Below, piece after piece: positions 49,877 through 61,523 of a stretch of 64,000 bases of DNA. The notes beneath the pieces are model-generated. The model was given only the letters and a program-made list of their open reading frames with translations. It was not told the origin of the DNA and searched no databases. Each line of letters starts with the position of its first letter. Positions within the stretch are counted from its first letter, which is position 1. This DNA comes from Diploscapter coronatus. Taxonomy: Eukaryota > Nematoda > Chromadorea > Rhabditida > Rhabditidae. A program made the translations under genes and the position numbers. The stretch is taken from positions 70,447,249-70,511,248 of the forward strand of contig OZ038423.1 of assembly GCA_964036155.1 (NCBI GenBank), written 5' to 3'.

Positions 49877-52800
49877 TTATTTAGGCGATATTGTAAATGA
49901 AGATCTCCATCGGTTAAATATCCGTTTTGCATCATCGGTTAGAATGAAAATAACAGGCAGAAGTAACAGAGCATGGAACATTCCAAGAATCGAAACAAGA
50001 AGGACTGTCTTCCAGAACACTGCGACGACATAGGCGTTGACAAACATTAACGGAAACATTCCTAGAGCTGTAGATAGTCCAGATTGAATCACCGGCCAGC
50101 CTACACCTCCTAAGGTTAGCTTTAACCTTCGGTAGGTCTCAGGTTCATTCTAAAGATTGAATTTTTACCTCAGCTTATAAATTGAAAAATATCATGGCAT
50201 AGGACATGGCAGAATAATATAGGATAAGATATCGTATCCTACCCTATTTTGCCCATGCCTTGCACTATGAACATTTTCTGGCTTACCTTATTTTTGTTCG
50301 AACTTTCATTATTCTCTGCTGCATGCGCGAAGTAATGATACGAAATGTGTGCTGAGTAATCGACGCTGAATCCTATGGACATTAGGATGGAAATGAGGGA
50401 AACGGCGTCTAAATTGACGTTCCAAATGTGCAGATAGCAGACGATGCCCATCATTGAGAAGATAGACAGAATCACCGAGCAAATGGCTTCGATGTTCTGA
50501 AGAAACAGAAGCACGCCGAAGGCCATTAGAACCATCGCGGAAATCGAGGTTTGGAGGAAATTTGACGGTGCGGAGGCGGCACTTTCTAAAATGATGTTCT
50601 TAACTAAACTTTAATCTGCGTTTATTTTAACTCAGAATCTAAAACTCAAATCTTAGTTATTGCCGATGAACGATAGCCTGGAATAAGGTAAAAAGAACGC
50701 ACTTCTTTCCCTCACTCTTTTGATAATCGGAATGCGTGCACAGACAACAATTGTTCTTTCGGTGCTTTTCCTTATTTTTTACGTTCCTCCATCTAAATTG
50801 GCGGTATTCTTATCATGAACGCTTTCCAATTATTGTCATCTATCAATATTGGCAAAATTAGTTCATTAATTACCGATAATTTGCACAGAAATTTCTAAAA
50901 GGGAAAAGGAAACAACCAATCGAAGAAGATCCGTGGCCCAGGAGAGGGAAAAAAGAAATGCATCTCTTTTACCTTATTCCAAGTTATCGTTTATCGACGA
51001 TATTTTAAATTCAAAACTAACCTTAGCCCTAAATTTAAAAATGGATACGATACCTGTAGGTACTTTATCGAAGGGATGGTGAGAATGAACTGATAACTCC
51101 GGGTATCGGTTGATAATTTCCCTTCTAAATATTTATCCTAAGTGTATGCCACTGCGCACCAAAAATATTTAGTATGACATTGCGCACCAAAGTTGTTCGA
51201 CCAAAGTATTTCTACACAGAAATGCATCAAACTGACAGAATGAAGTTTAGCACCCAACATATGATTTCTTCTATGGAATTATTGCTTTGATGCGCGGTGA
51301 CCGTCTCGCGTTTATCTTTATGATTTTAGTCGATGAATTTAAAACTTAGTACCGCTTCTCCATTAGAGCTTCGACTTCAAGGAAATTTTTCAGGTTGTGA
51401 TAAGTTACTGTGAAATAGAAACCGATGATTTTCTCTTGGTTTAGTTGGTTCCTTCTGAAAATAGCATTTTTTTTTTTCTAATTTTGATTTTCCTTACGAA
51501 AGTAGAAGGAATTTTTCGTCGATGCCGGATTGTCGATAGTTTTCCAGAATTTGTTTATTCGACCACATCGATTCCTCGCCATCTAATGCCTCTCCCCAAA
51601 ATGCGACACTCTAAAATTTTCCTTATATATATTTTTTTTTTAAATTTCTAATCAACCTGTTCATATTCCCTGATCCACAATTCGGTGCCTGATTTTCCCT
51701 GTCCGGATTTGGGAATGTTTTCTAATTCTTGCACCATTTTCATCAGTCTTTCTCGCAAAGTATCGTTCTTCAAATCAGGGAACGGTTTAACAGCTACACT
51801 CACGACATAGGCTTCTTTCAGAACCAAGTTCTGGAATTTTCACATTACTTAAATATTCTAAAGCTATTAAACCTGCATAGTTCTAGAAATCTCGGTTAGA
51901 GGTGAATCCGCCATGTAAAGATTTTCCATGTCAAAGTTGGTATTAATCTTCGTTGCATAATATGAACTGACCTAAAATATTAAATGTAATAATATATATA
52001 GAAGATAACTTGAAAAATTAAGCAAACCTACTGAAATATGAATCAAGAAAATAAGAATAACGATGATCTTCGTGGAAGACTTGTGCAGGAAATACACTAC
52101 TCCATCGACGGAGAATATACTCTTCACATCCTCTGAAGAGAGCGAGAAAAATGAAGAAAACGAAGATATTGAAGGCGAATTTTTATTGTCGATCTAAGAT
52201 TAATTGATTCCTATGTTTTAATGATTTAAATTACCCTATTCTCCTTCCTAACCTTCAAATGCTGCTTAGAAATAATCGCTACAAAGGCCGTGAAGAACGT
52301 AACCTGAACTTATAAAAAAAACCTAAGCTATTTCAAAATTTCACACTTGATAAATAAAGTCCAGGAACAAAGCTACAGTTGAATAAAGACAGAATAATCT
52401 GACGACTGGTAGGTTCGACAATAATCCAACCGCGAAGCAAATTACATCGGTGAACGAGGTAACGGTTACCGAAGCTCCTGATATCGCTAATGATTGACCG
52501 ATTCTATCAGGAAGCGACGCAGAGGGACTTAATTTAAAATTTATACTTAAAAAACATTTGAAAAGTCTAACTCAGACTGTCTCCAGCCAGCCAAGATCAG
52601 AAAAGCATCATCGATTCCGATAGTTATGACCAGAAATGGCACGACAGTTAGCACGTTGCTGAACGGCACATTGCACCAAAACAACAGCCCGAATGTCGTG
52701 AATAATGCCATTGCAGGCGATAGAATGCCTATTAAGGCCTGAATTTGGAATGAAATCAAACTCATGAAAGATATGGTGATACCTCAAAATGTTGAGAATT

Positions 52801-53872
52801 AGATAAAGGTAGTCGCATCAGAGTTAAGAGCATAAAAATCAATAATACAAGTACTGTCAGGCCCAGAAATGGTAGTGAAGTTAAGGATATGGCTCTGAAA
52901 GTATAATAGAACGAGAAAATCGACGAGGGTCAACCTTTGCTCTTCTAATTCACGCCTTCTCGATAATAGAGAATATTGCAGTTGAGACTTTTCAGATAGC
53001 TCGGCAAAATGTCTTCTGAGTTTAGATTCGAACTCAATAGATAGGGCATGACCATTAGGTATATTTAAGTCCACCATATAATGGAGGATAAATAGCTTAG
53101 CATCTCGAATAATCGAGGAATTAGGAAAATATTGCAATTGGCCTAGAGAATATCCGAGAAAAACCGGTTTCTCGAAGGCCTTGGCCCGGGGGAAAGTAAG
53201 TTGCAGCGATGAGTGTGATGATGAAGATATACAGGTCTGAAAATAGTGCTCAAAATAAAAATAAGCTGAATAAACCTCGAGAAAGGCCAATATCGCTTCA
53301 TTCGTTTCATTGCAATAAACCCCACAAATCTGAGAGTAATTCATGCCATATCCAAGTTGAATTTTGTCGACTTCCTATAAAAACGGTCAAATTCTTGATT
53401 TTATGTAAATTTTTACATTGTTGGCCTGGTTAATTTCCCTGAGAACTCGCTTTTCCAATAGGTTGCTTCTATCTTTTCTGGTGACGAGAATTTGCATCTG
53501 AATTGGATCGAATCAAACCAAACCGAGTTGGGGCCTGTGTTTGTGAACAAGGAGAAAGCTTTAGCATTGTGACGTCATATTCAAATAATTCACCCTGTAA
53601 TGATGGGTGCTTGAGGCGAATTCGAATGGTCTTAACGCGTTTTCTTCGACTCTTGAAATTCCATTTGACGGAGCGTACAGGTCCCAGATATCATCGTCGC
53701 TGCGGAAGTATACGAACCCATATCCGGAGATGATCGTTAGTAAGAGAGGGAGCACTGTAAACGGCCAGGGCCGACTTCCGACCCATTGACCATAGGAGTA
53801 GAAGAACCTCTCCAGGTGACGCATCAACCGGCTACTCAAGTGGCTACTGACTCTGAGTGGAAGGCTATTCAC
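49877..53872 (-). CDS. Patched-related (PTR) sterol-sensing-domain membrane protein
   Basis: RND-superfamily 12-TM protein of the expanded nematode PTR family, active in apical membranes of cuticle-forming epithelia. The N-terminus (53872) gives HLERFFYSYGQWVGSRPWP and TM1 PFTVLPLLLTIISGYGFVYF, then DDDIWDLYAPSN. The first extracellular loop contains MQILVTRKDRSNLLEKRV and the Cys-bearing GMNYSQICGVYCNET. The sterol-sensing domain includes MALFTTFGLLFWCNVPF and VVPFLVITIGIDDAFLILAG. The second half has NTNFDMENLYMADSPLTEI, IWNVNLDAVSLISILMSIG, FSVDYSAHISYHYF and VIQSGLSTALGMFPLMFVN. The tail FNRWRSSFTISPK is short. About a dozen exons. The roughly 0.7-kb intron (about 50640-51345) holds a MITE. 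The substrate is unknown for this family. Confidence 0.95.
50658..51003. mobile_element. MITE (346 bp) with about 55-bp terminal inverted repeats
   Basis: The left end TTGCCGATGAACGATAGCCT and the reverse-complemented right end TCGTCGATAAACGATAACTT start alike, and both continue GGAATAAGGTAAAA and then CTTCTTT..CCCTC. Pairing weakens inside. TA dinucleotides flank both ends, consistent with a Tc1/mariner-type target. There is no coding frame, so it is non-autonomous. Its ends differ from those of the two flippase elements. Confidence 0.78.
51139..51189. repeat. Short tandem duplication TATGMCAYTGCGCACCAAA
   Basis: TATGCCACTGCGCACCAAA is followed about 32 nt later by TATGACATTGCGCACCAAA, in the same intron as the MITE. 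Two copies with two differences; of minor significance. Confidence 0.5.
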
Positions 53873-54716
53873 TGGACAAGATTCCTGAAATTAGTAGCTA
53901 GCTATTGTAAAAATAAAGTATAGCGGAGACTGCCACAATCACGACATCAATGTAACGAATAACTTGATCAGTTAAATGTTAATTGGCTTTTCTCGACCCC
54001 CGCCCAGGGCAGGCTTTTTGGACGCGAGAAAACAACCACCTGTTATTGTTATGTAATGCGAATAGTAAAACTGCTGGCAAACAACTATAATTTGCGGGAA
54101 ATCTTATATAACAAAGAGTTGCAAGAAAGTAAGTTAAAGAAGTTAAGGCAAAGGACGAAAGGTCTCTTATTCGAACTGTATATGGGTAGAGAATGAAATA
54201 TATCGAATATGGCAGGATTTAGAGGGGCTTGAGGGGATTAAGATTCAGAAAGGTAAAATAGATCTGAGAGGGATTCGCAGACACAACACACGGATACAAA
54301 GAGGCTGGAAGCAAACTGGTTAGGAGGAAAGAGAGGGAAAGAAAGATGCTTTGGTGAAAGAACAGAACAAAATACAGAATCTGAATATAAATTTGAATCT
54401 GAGTTGGTACGAAACATTTACATAAATGTTGAGGTTTTATCGTTATAATTTTGTTTAAATCTCTACTTTTCAGATTTTTTTAAATGCCTATTTTTGCTAT
54501 TTTAGACTCGACTCTAGCTATATAGTTTTAATTCTTATCATTTTATCAGTGATTCTATGCACATAGAGCACTCTTCAAACCATTTTCTTCCCTACCTCCA
54601 AATTTGTACATTGCTTAAGAGCGTGTCCTTGACACTATTCTATCGTTCTTCTAACTTCTCTCCTCAAAGTCCAACTAAATCCTCTTTTATTCTTTGTATA
54701 TTGGATAAGTCAACCA
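53873..54716. other. Intergenic, divergent PTR / beta-lactamase-domain promoters
   Basis: No gene recognised. Purine-rich plus strand from 54120 to 54400 (repeated AGAGAGGGA/GAAAGA). A 90-codon frame from 54557 overlaps the lactamase first exon in another frame and is not called. Confidence 0.5.
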
Positions 54717-56790
54717 ATGATGTTTTCCCCTGTTGCCTATCTATTCGATTCGTCACCGCTTCATATCATTATCCCTATCGTCACAGCCATTCTTTTCTAT
54801 GTGAAACTAATGCAGACGTAAGTCAATAATATCGGAGAATGCTGGAAAATCAGTGTTTCGCAAAGTCCGCTCCATTGTCAATTCTTGAAAAGTCATCCCG
54901 TAACTTTGTCATGGAGCAGATCTTTATATCTTCGCTTTTCTAATCTGAATCTCTAGTATGAATTCAATTTAAACCAATTGTAGATCTAAACGAAATCCCA
55001 AAATTCACGGAAATTGCGACCCTGAATACGAATCTGTTCAGGATGCATTCAAGTTTGTGCACTTCATTAATAAGAGTGGTGAATTTTCCAAATCAGGCGA
55101 AATTTCGACGAAGGCTGGGAAGAGGAAGGCGCTGCTATTGCAGTATTCCACAAGGGTCGGCTGGTCGTGGATTTATGGGGCGGATATTCTGAAAGGAGAT
55201 ATGACAGACCCTGGAGGGAAAACACACTTGCTTGTGTGTTTTCTTGCACGAAGGCCAGCTTTTTCTACCTTTAAATTTATTATTGATTTTCAGAGCGTAG
55301 GAGCAATTTGTGTGGCGATGTTAGTGGACAAAGGAATCTGTAAATATGATGATAGAGTTGAAAAATATTGGCCTAGCTATGGAAAAAATGGGAAAGAAGA
55401 TACAACAATCGAAATGGTGTTGGAGCATAGGGTAGGGAATTTTTAAATCGCCAAAAAATCCCTGATTTTATGCTGGACTGCCATATTTCCAAAAACGGCT
55501 AGAATTGGAAGACCTAACGGATGATATGAGGATGAGGAAATTGATTGAGGATGAAAAACCGAATTGTCTGATTGGGAAGCATACCGGCTACCACACCTTG
55601 ACATATGGATGGATTTTAGATTCGGTAGGTCCATATTTAGAATCGTTGCTTATTTTAATTTTTAGATCTTTCAATCAGTAGATCCCAATAAAAGGACGAT
55701 AGGCGAATATCTCAAGGAGGAAATTGCGGGAAAATACAGTAATAAAAATGAAAAAATGAAACTAAAGAAAATTTAATATAAATCCTTAGAATTGGATATC
55801 CATATGGGGAAATGTGAAAAAGAAGAGTATCGGTTTGCTAGATTGGCAAATCCATCAATTCTGCTGAAGATCAGGTTAAATCAAAGCTGGTCTTCACCGC
55901 AACTTCTAAAAATTCAGAGAAATCTTATCATATCCTAAGAATTTAATTAAAATTGGTAGTGCTGCATTAAGGCCTGGTGGAAATTTCGATAGGGCTATCA
56001 AGAATATGCGAAATTTTGGAGTGGTATTTCTGTATATTTAAATATAAAATTATTATGGCGGTTGAGGAATTCACCAGCTTCAACAACCCTGATCTGCGTA
56101 TTCACAGTCAGCCGGCAGTAAATGCCATTTCTACCGCACGAGCTTTGGCTGATCTTCATATGAAGGCTTTCGATGGCACTTTGTTGAGTGATAAATTTGT
56201 TGAGGTAGAAATTACCCATCTTTGAAAATAAAGTGAGTTTTCAGACGCTAAAAGAGCCTTCACATCCAAATAAATTCGACCGGACTTTGGGTGAGCGTCA
56301 GGACAAGGGCAAGGGATTTTTCTACACGAAAAGTCCCCTGGACACTTGGCAAGTAAGATCTTCAGAAATTGTTCAATCATAGGATTAAGCTTAGTTCTGA
56401 AACTAAAGTGCTAAAATATAGTAGCATTTGAAAATAGGGTTAGGTTTATTGTTGACGCCGAAATATGGGGGTGCAGCTATTTTTGCTGGTTAGAAAGGCG
56501 AGAAATAGCACGCGAAACGGAAAGAGACTGCCCTAAAGTCGCTTCTTTCTCCTCTCATTTTCGACCCCCCAGGTTCCGGCATCAACAATACTCGAGGTTT
56601 AAAGTGACTATGAGTTTGATCACAGATCGGTCACTTTGGAGTTGGGGGCCAAATTGTGCGGTACGATTTCGAAAATCAACTATCGATCGTCTACCTCTGC
56701 AATGGAATGAAGATCGGCGTCCACAAATACGTCGAGACTTACAATCGATTAGAACGACGAATCTATGAGAACTTTAAACTCAAACAATAG
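54717..56790 (+). CDS. Membrane-anchored serine beta-lactamase-domain protein (LACTB-like)
   Basis: Penicillin-binding/beta-lactamase fold protein of the class expanded in nematodes; likely a serine hydrolase of unknown substrate. Exon 1 (54717) gives MMFSPVAYLFDSSPLHIIIP and a TM anchor, then KIHGNCDPEYESVQDAFKRN, EGAAIAVFHKGRLVVDLWGG, the S-x-x-K box SCTKS, GAICVAMLVDKGICKYDDRV, YWPSYGKNGKEDTTIEMVL, the Tyr box KHTGYHTLTYGWILDS, RTIGEYLKEEIAGKY and, at the end, GHFGVGGQIVRYDFENQLS (H-x-G-like third box). Catalytic motifs look intact. Three splice junctions are irregular: the intron at 55254 begins GC, that at 55432-55471 seems to end TAT, and that at 56024-56057 TATG. Either the assembly has errors, splicing is lax, or the gene is starting to decay. 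Confidence 0.85.
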
Positions 56791-56963
56791 CGTTAAACTA
56801 AATTCAACAGTTTATTATATTTACACATTCAGATAAATAATTAATCATAGTATTAAGTTTAAGTTAAATATATTGCATTTCATTTATCCCATTATTCCAA
56901 GAAGTGAGCAGTAGTTGTTAAGTCCCCTAAATTTTAATTTAGCTAAAGAGTACGATTTAAAAC

Positions 56964-57647
56964 CTACATAACGCCAGCATTTTTAGCGCATGTACAAAGT
57001 GCTCCAGCCTTTCGCTTGATTCCTAAGCCCCTGGTGCAAACGCTCAGGGCATTTCTTAGATTGTATATTTCGATATTAGGCTGGCATCTGAAATACATTT
57101 CCTAAAAGACCACTTGACCTTAGAGTTACCCCCTCTGATCAAAGCACGAAGTCTGTGACGAAAAGCATCTTCCGACGCAACTACCGTACGACAAGCCGAC
57201 TTCAACCAAGGGTCTGATTCTGCTTAACATAGAATTGGACAAGATTCTGCCCCTTTGTGCCATAACCATGGATTCCCCGATACTAAATGCGGTTCTGAGA
57301 TTATGATGGGGCACTTGACGGCCTGAGGGTCCGCATCTAAAAATGACTTAAAAATAATGACATCTTGAAAATCTCCCTTTTAGATGAACAATGTTGGTTA
57401 ATTGTAAGATAAATTTATGGATTCTCCAAGAAGTCTAAAACTTAGGATATTACGATCTAAGCTGCGTCTGCATGCACCCGACGAATCTGTCAATTATCGG
57501 GAAGTGTCGCTGAATGCACATGAGGAGCTGCTCAGGTCTGCTCGTCACGGTGCGGAAAATGTTCGAGCAGGAATACGAACAGCTTTTGCCCTGGTTTTGC
57601 ATCATCCCAACACACTGTCGCTCTTCGTTACAGTTACACTGTAAGTT
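56964..57647 (-). CDS. Small Cys-rich secreted-type protein (possible CPG4-like), first exon not found
   Basis: Three minus-strand exons join in phase: CNCNEERQCVGMMQNQGK then SCSYSCSNIFRTVTSRPEQL and LMCIQRHFPIIDRFVGCMQ; then SCGPSGRQVPHHNLRTAF and LSYGSCVGRCFSSQTSCF; then CQPNIEIYNLRNALSVC and a tail AGALCTCAKNAGVM. Cys spacing (C-x-C, C-x3-C, then single Cys between helices) recalls the nematode chondroitin-proteoglycan-4 type domain; this is a resemblance by eye only. The frame opens just after CTTACAG at 57648, so the signal-peptide exon should lie upstream. A candidate MSFFCIVVLRLIA starts near 57700 but would need an impossible 16-nt intron. It is downstream of the helicase on the same strand. 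Confidence 0.6.
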
Positions 57648-58334
57648 TAATTACTTTAGCAATTAAACGAAGTACTACGATACAAAAAAAACTCATAACA
57701 ACAGTAGTGCTGCTTTTCAAAATTTACGCAGTTCTATTTGCTATTTACAATACCTTTAGATTTAAAAGATTACTGTACCTGGCGAACATATCTTCCTGTT
57801 GAAGATCTTTGTAGAATTGAGGCTGCTGAGTTTGCTAACTTAATCAAATTATCACTCTTCGATGATAAGAAAGCTATAACTCACAGAAGAAGCTGAAGGT
57901 AATTGAGGAGCAGAAAAAGGGATTAGACTTAGAAAGATGAAAATATGGAGCATTGCACTGTGTTCCCGAGAACTTCGAAAATGAGAGAATGAATGGAATA
58001 AGGAAATGTGGTGGGCGTTCAAACCTTAACTTAATGCATTGAAATGAAAAGTTCGACAAACTTGGCCGAGGGCGTGAAATCAGAAAAAAAATCAGAATAG
58101 AGAGTCAGAGAATTGAATAGGCAAAGTAACCGGTTAAATTAAACTTTTAGGTGACATAAAAATGACACACGTTTTAGTCTACGATTTTCGCGTAAAATCT
58201 TGTATTTTTCAGGAATATAACTTACAACGTATCAAGTGAAATTTACATGTTAAGGCATAAAGCACCCGATTTTTCAGAATGAAAGGTAGAAAGTAAAAAT
58301 TTTATCCAAATCCCGAGACTCTAAACTGAACTGA
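57648..58334. other. Intergenic between helicase and Cys-rich gene
   Basis: Probably includes the missing first exon of the Cys-rich gene and the helicase 3' UTR. No other feature is seen. Confidence 0.4.
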
Positions 58335-61300
58335 TCATCGTAGTTTGTCTTCTTCCTCTGAAGAAATCTCTAGTAAATCATCGTCTTCATCAGACTCCCT
58401 ATTGAATGAGTACACTTCGAATGGGGCTTTGAAGTTCTGGAAAGTCGAAAAATTCATAGTAGTTCATAAATTAGAATAATGTTCTGGATTTTAAAATTTT
58501 GCAGATTTCAACAAAGATCATCGTTTCTCGAATTTCACAAGAGTACCTACAGTTGTCTGTTGACGTTCAAGGGCATCCTCCACTGTCTCTGCGTCTCTGT
58601 CGCTCTCTTCATCTGCTGTACTCTCTCGTTCACACTCTTCCCGTTCGCCCACTTGCCGTCTATCGTCACTGCAAAATGATGACATAAATAAGTGTGAACA
58701 AAGCGTTTGAAAATCACAAATAGGCAACGTTTGCATTTTGAGAGTTCATATTTTGATCAATAGTATTTCGACTAAAAAGTAGATTTTCAAAACGGTGCTA
58801 AAATTCACTTACTTGATGAGCTGCGTAGGACTTAGGTAGTCGAAAAGCCACCTTGGGATTGTCTGATTTCTGGCTCTCAGACACTCGTAGAGGGGGTTTG
58901 CATGGCGATAGTCCGTATTCCGATCTGAACATTTAATTAAAAAAACGACAAACCAATAAAATTCAGTAATGTAGTTTTACCGAAAATCAAGGTAGATCTT
59001 CCTTCGTGCCCAATTCGACCCGTTCTTCCGATTCTGTGCAGGTAATCATTGAAATCGGCCGCCATTTCGAGGATGATTATCTGCAAATTCATTGTCTTCT
59101 TATAAAAACCAGGGAAAAATCAAGTTACATGTTCAATTCCACAAATGTCAGCGCCTCTGGCCAATTTATTCGTGGCAACGACTCCTTGAATGTGACCGTC
59201 TCCCAACTCACTGATAACGTCCTGAGTAGCTCGATGGGACATGTCACTCAAAATGGCAGCAAATTACCAAAGCTGTAAAAATGGCTCGCCTACCCATTAA
59301 CCATCTTGAATTTGTAGCCTTTGAGCGTCAAGTACACAGTAAGAAAGTTGCAGGTGGATTTCTTCTCCACGAAAACGATCGTGCGATTTGCAAAGTGGTC
59401 GGCTAAATCTTCATTCTTTTCTTCTCGTACAAATTTCAAGACTTACAATTCTTTTCCTTATTTTGTCTTTTGAGGTCCTGATCGAGAAGAAACAACAGAA
59501 TGTGGAGTCTTTTCCAGAAGGGAGCTTCGAAGGGGCTTCGGAGTTTTGGAGGTTCTAACTGAAAATTTTTCAAAATTTAAAGAAAACAGAAAAATAAAGA
59601 AGAAAACACCTCGAACCTGAATGACACGTTGTTCGATCAGACTTCCCGGAGCCATATGGATGTGCGTGGGGATCTGGCGTCGATAAATGGCCTGCTGCAC
59701 GTCGTTGAAAATCAGAGTGTCGTCTTGTTTGTCGAACGTCGCAGAGAATGTGGCCACCTGGTAGTGGAGCAAAGGATGATCCGGTTCGGATTCATCAATA
59801 TCCTCCTGAAAACTACAACAATTTGCAAAAATAAGAAGAGCTACAATAATCCATTAATTATGAAGTAATCAAATATGCAGTAACATTCAAAGAATAAAAA
59901 TAGCAGGATTTCAACAAAAAACAATTAAAATAAACAACTACCGCAAACCGCATCCTCTTCTGTTTGACGATTTCTTCATGTAGCTGGAGGATTTCGTTTC
60001 CGAAAGTCATGTTCACCATTTTATCGGCTTCATCCAAAATGAGCAATTCGATGTAATCCAAGCGAATCTGGATTTTAAAATTCTTTTATTTTATTATTTT
60101 TAAGATTTATACTGTTTTCGCCTTGACGGCATCGAGGAGTTTTCCCGTTGTGCAAATGCAGATTTCGGAAGAGCCGGTCTGTTCGGTGACATGCCCGGTG
60201 GCCGCAGCGAAACAGGCAAATAGACGGAGGTCGAGGGGCGATTCTGGATTTTCCTTAATTACAAAACAATTTTAAAACCTAACTTTTCGAATTCGGATCG
60301 AATTTGATGAGTTTCCTGGCCAAGTCGAACACCTGGTGCATCAAATTGTTCGTATTTCCAATGATCAACGTGTACGGGACTTGAGGTCTAAAAATAATAT
60401 TTTTTATTTAAAAAAAAAAAAAAGTAAAAATACCCATAGTTCTTGGCCTTGGCCTTCAAAGTGAGCTGCACAGCAGGAATGAGATAAGTCGCGGTTTTGC
60501 CCGTTCCTGTCGGAGTTTCCACAACGATTTGCTGACCAGACAACATGTAGGGGATTGCGTGGCACTGACAAAAAATTCAAGATTTTAAAAATGAACTAAT
60601 CTAACCTGAAGAGGATTAGGACTTGGGTAGGTCTCCTTGATAATATTCACGAATTCTGGAGCAAGTTGAGAACGCAAATCGTCCCAGGTTCTGGAAATAA
60701 AAGATATTTTCAAGTAACTATAAAAATAAAATTACTTGATAGAATGTCGATGCTCCGGCGGAATATAGTTAGGAAAGTCGACTTGCAGCGTGGCTTCCTC
60801 GTGCTCTCTCTGCTGCTCGTACTGCTCACCAGCCTCGTGTCTTCGTAGTTCCACATTCAGGTCGATGTCTGCAAATTTCTGGTAAATAAAAATTAAAAAA
60901 AGAAAAAAAATCACGTTTTCTCGTCGATTTTGACGATTCCCCCTGTTTCTGACAAGTGAAAGCAATTTTTATATCGAAATTGTGCTTTTTCAAGCGTAGA
61001 TCGTCGACGGAACAGGGCTCCTGAATTTTTTAAATTTTAATTTTCAGAAAAATCAACTATGTTAGTACTTTTTTTTTTTCAAAATTTGATGTGGAAACCT
61101 ACTATCTTCTTCTGTTTGTTCCCGGATGTGCTCGGTCTCTGTTCTCTGTGTTCCCTGTTGATCGGAGGCGGATTGAGCGGGTTCGGCATGTCATGGTTGC
61201 TTCGTAGGGGAACGTCGTCTTGCAGGTAGTATTCTGGAGAGTTCACGTCGATTACTTTCTGCAACATACATTTTAAACAAATTTTTTAATTGAATTTTAC

Positions 61301-61523
61301 ACTGAGATCCTCCAGATTTCCGGGCGGTTCAGGGGATTCGTCCAGGGTCTCATCGGTAGAATCATTGTAATACGTAGCTGGCTTTACAATCCTGAAAACT
61401 AGACAATTTGAGAAAATGGAAATTAAAGGCTTACGGAGCAGGTTTAGAAGTTCCTTTTGACGTCGGTCCAGCCTCTTCAGACTTGTTCTTCGACCCGCCA
61501 CCGAAGAAACCCTTCGTGAACAT
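58335..61523 (-). CDS. DEAD-box ATP-dependent RNA helicase, divergent
   Basis: ATP-driven RNA remodelling enzyme. The start at 61523 (MFTKGFFGGGSKNKSEEAG) follows CTTTTCCAGGA, a likely trans-splice site. A charged, Pro-rich N-terminal region of about 200 residues precedes the core: Q-motif-like YPSPNPLQCHAIPYML, motif I VETPTGTGKTATYL, Ib TTGKLLDAV, II LLILDEADKMVNM, III TFSATFD, IV TIVFVEKKS, V VVATNKLARGADI and VI DYLHRIGRTGRIG. Motif Ia, normally PTRELA, reads NTNNLMHQV, and the GG motif is not evident. The tail is acidic and Arg-rich (EREECERESTADEESDRD; SDEDDDLLEISSEEED). About 15 exons. Order and HANPLYECLRARNQTIPRWL point to the VASA/DED1 side of the family; RDE-12- or MUT-14-type germline roles are possible but unproven. 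Confidence 0.93.

Noticed and set aside
57650..57705. MSFFCIVVLRLIA as the signal exon of the Cys-rich gene
   Set aside because: It would need a 16-nt intron to join the Cys-rich exon; kept only as a hint.
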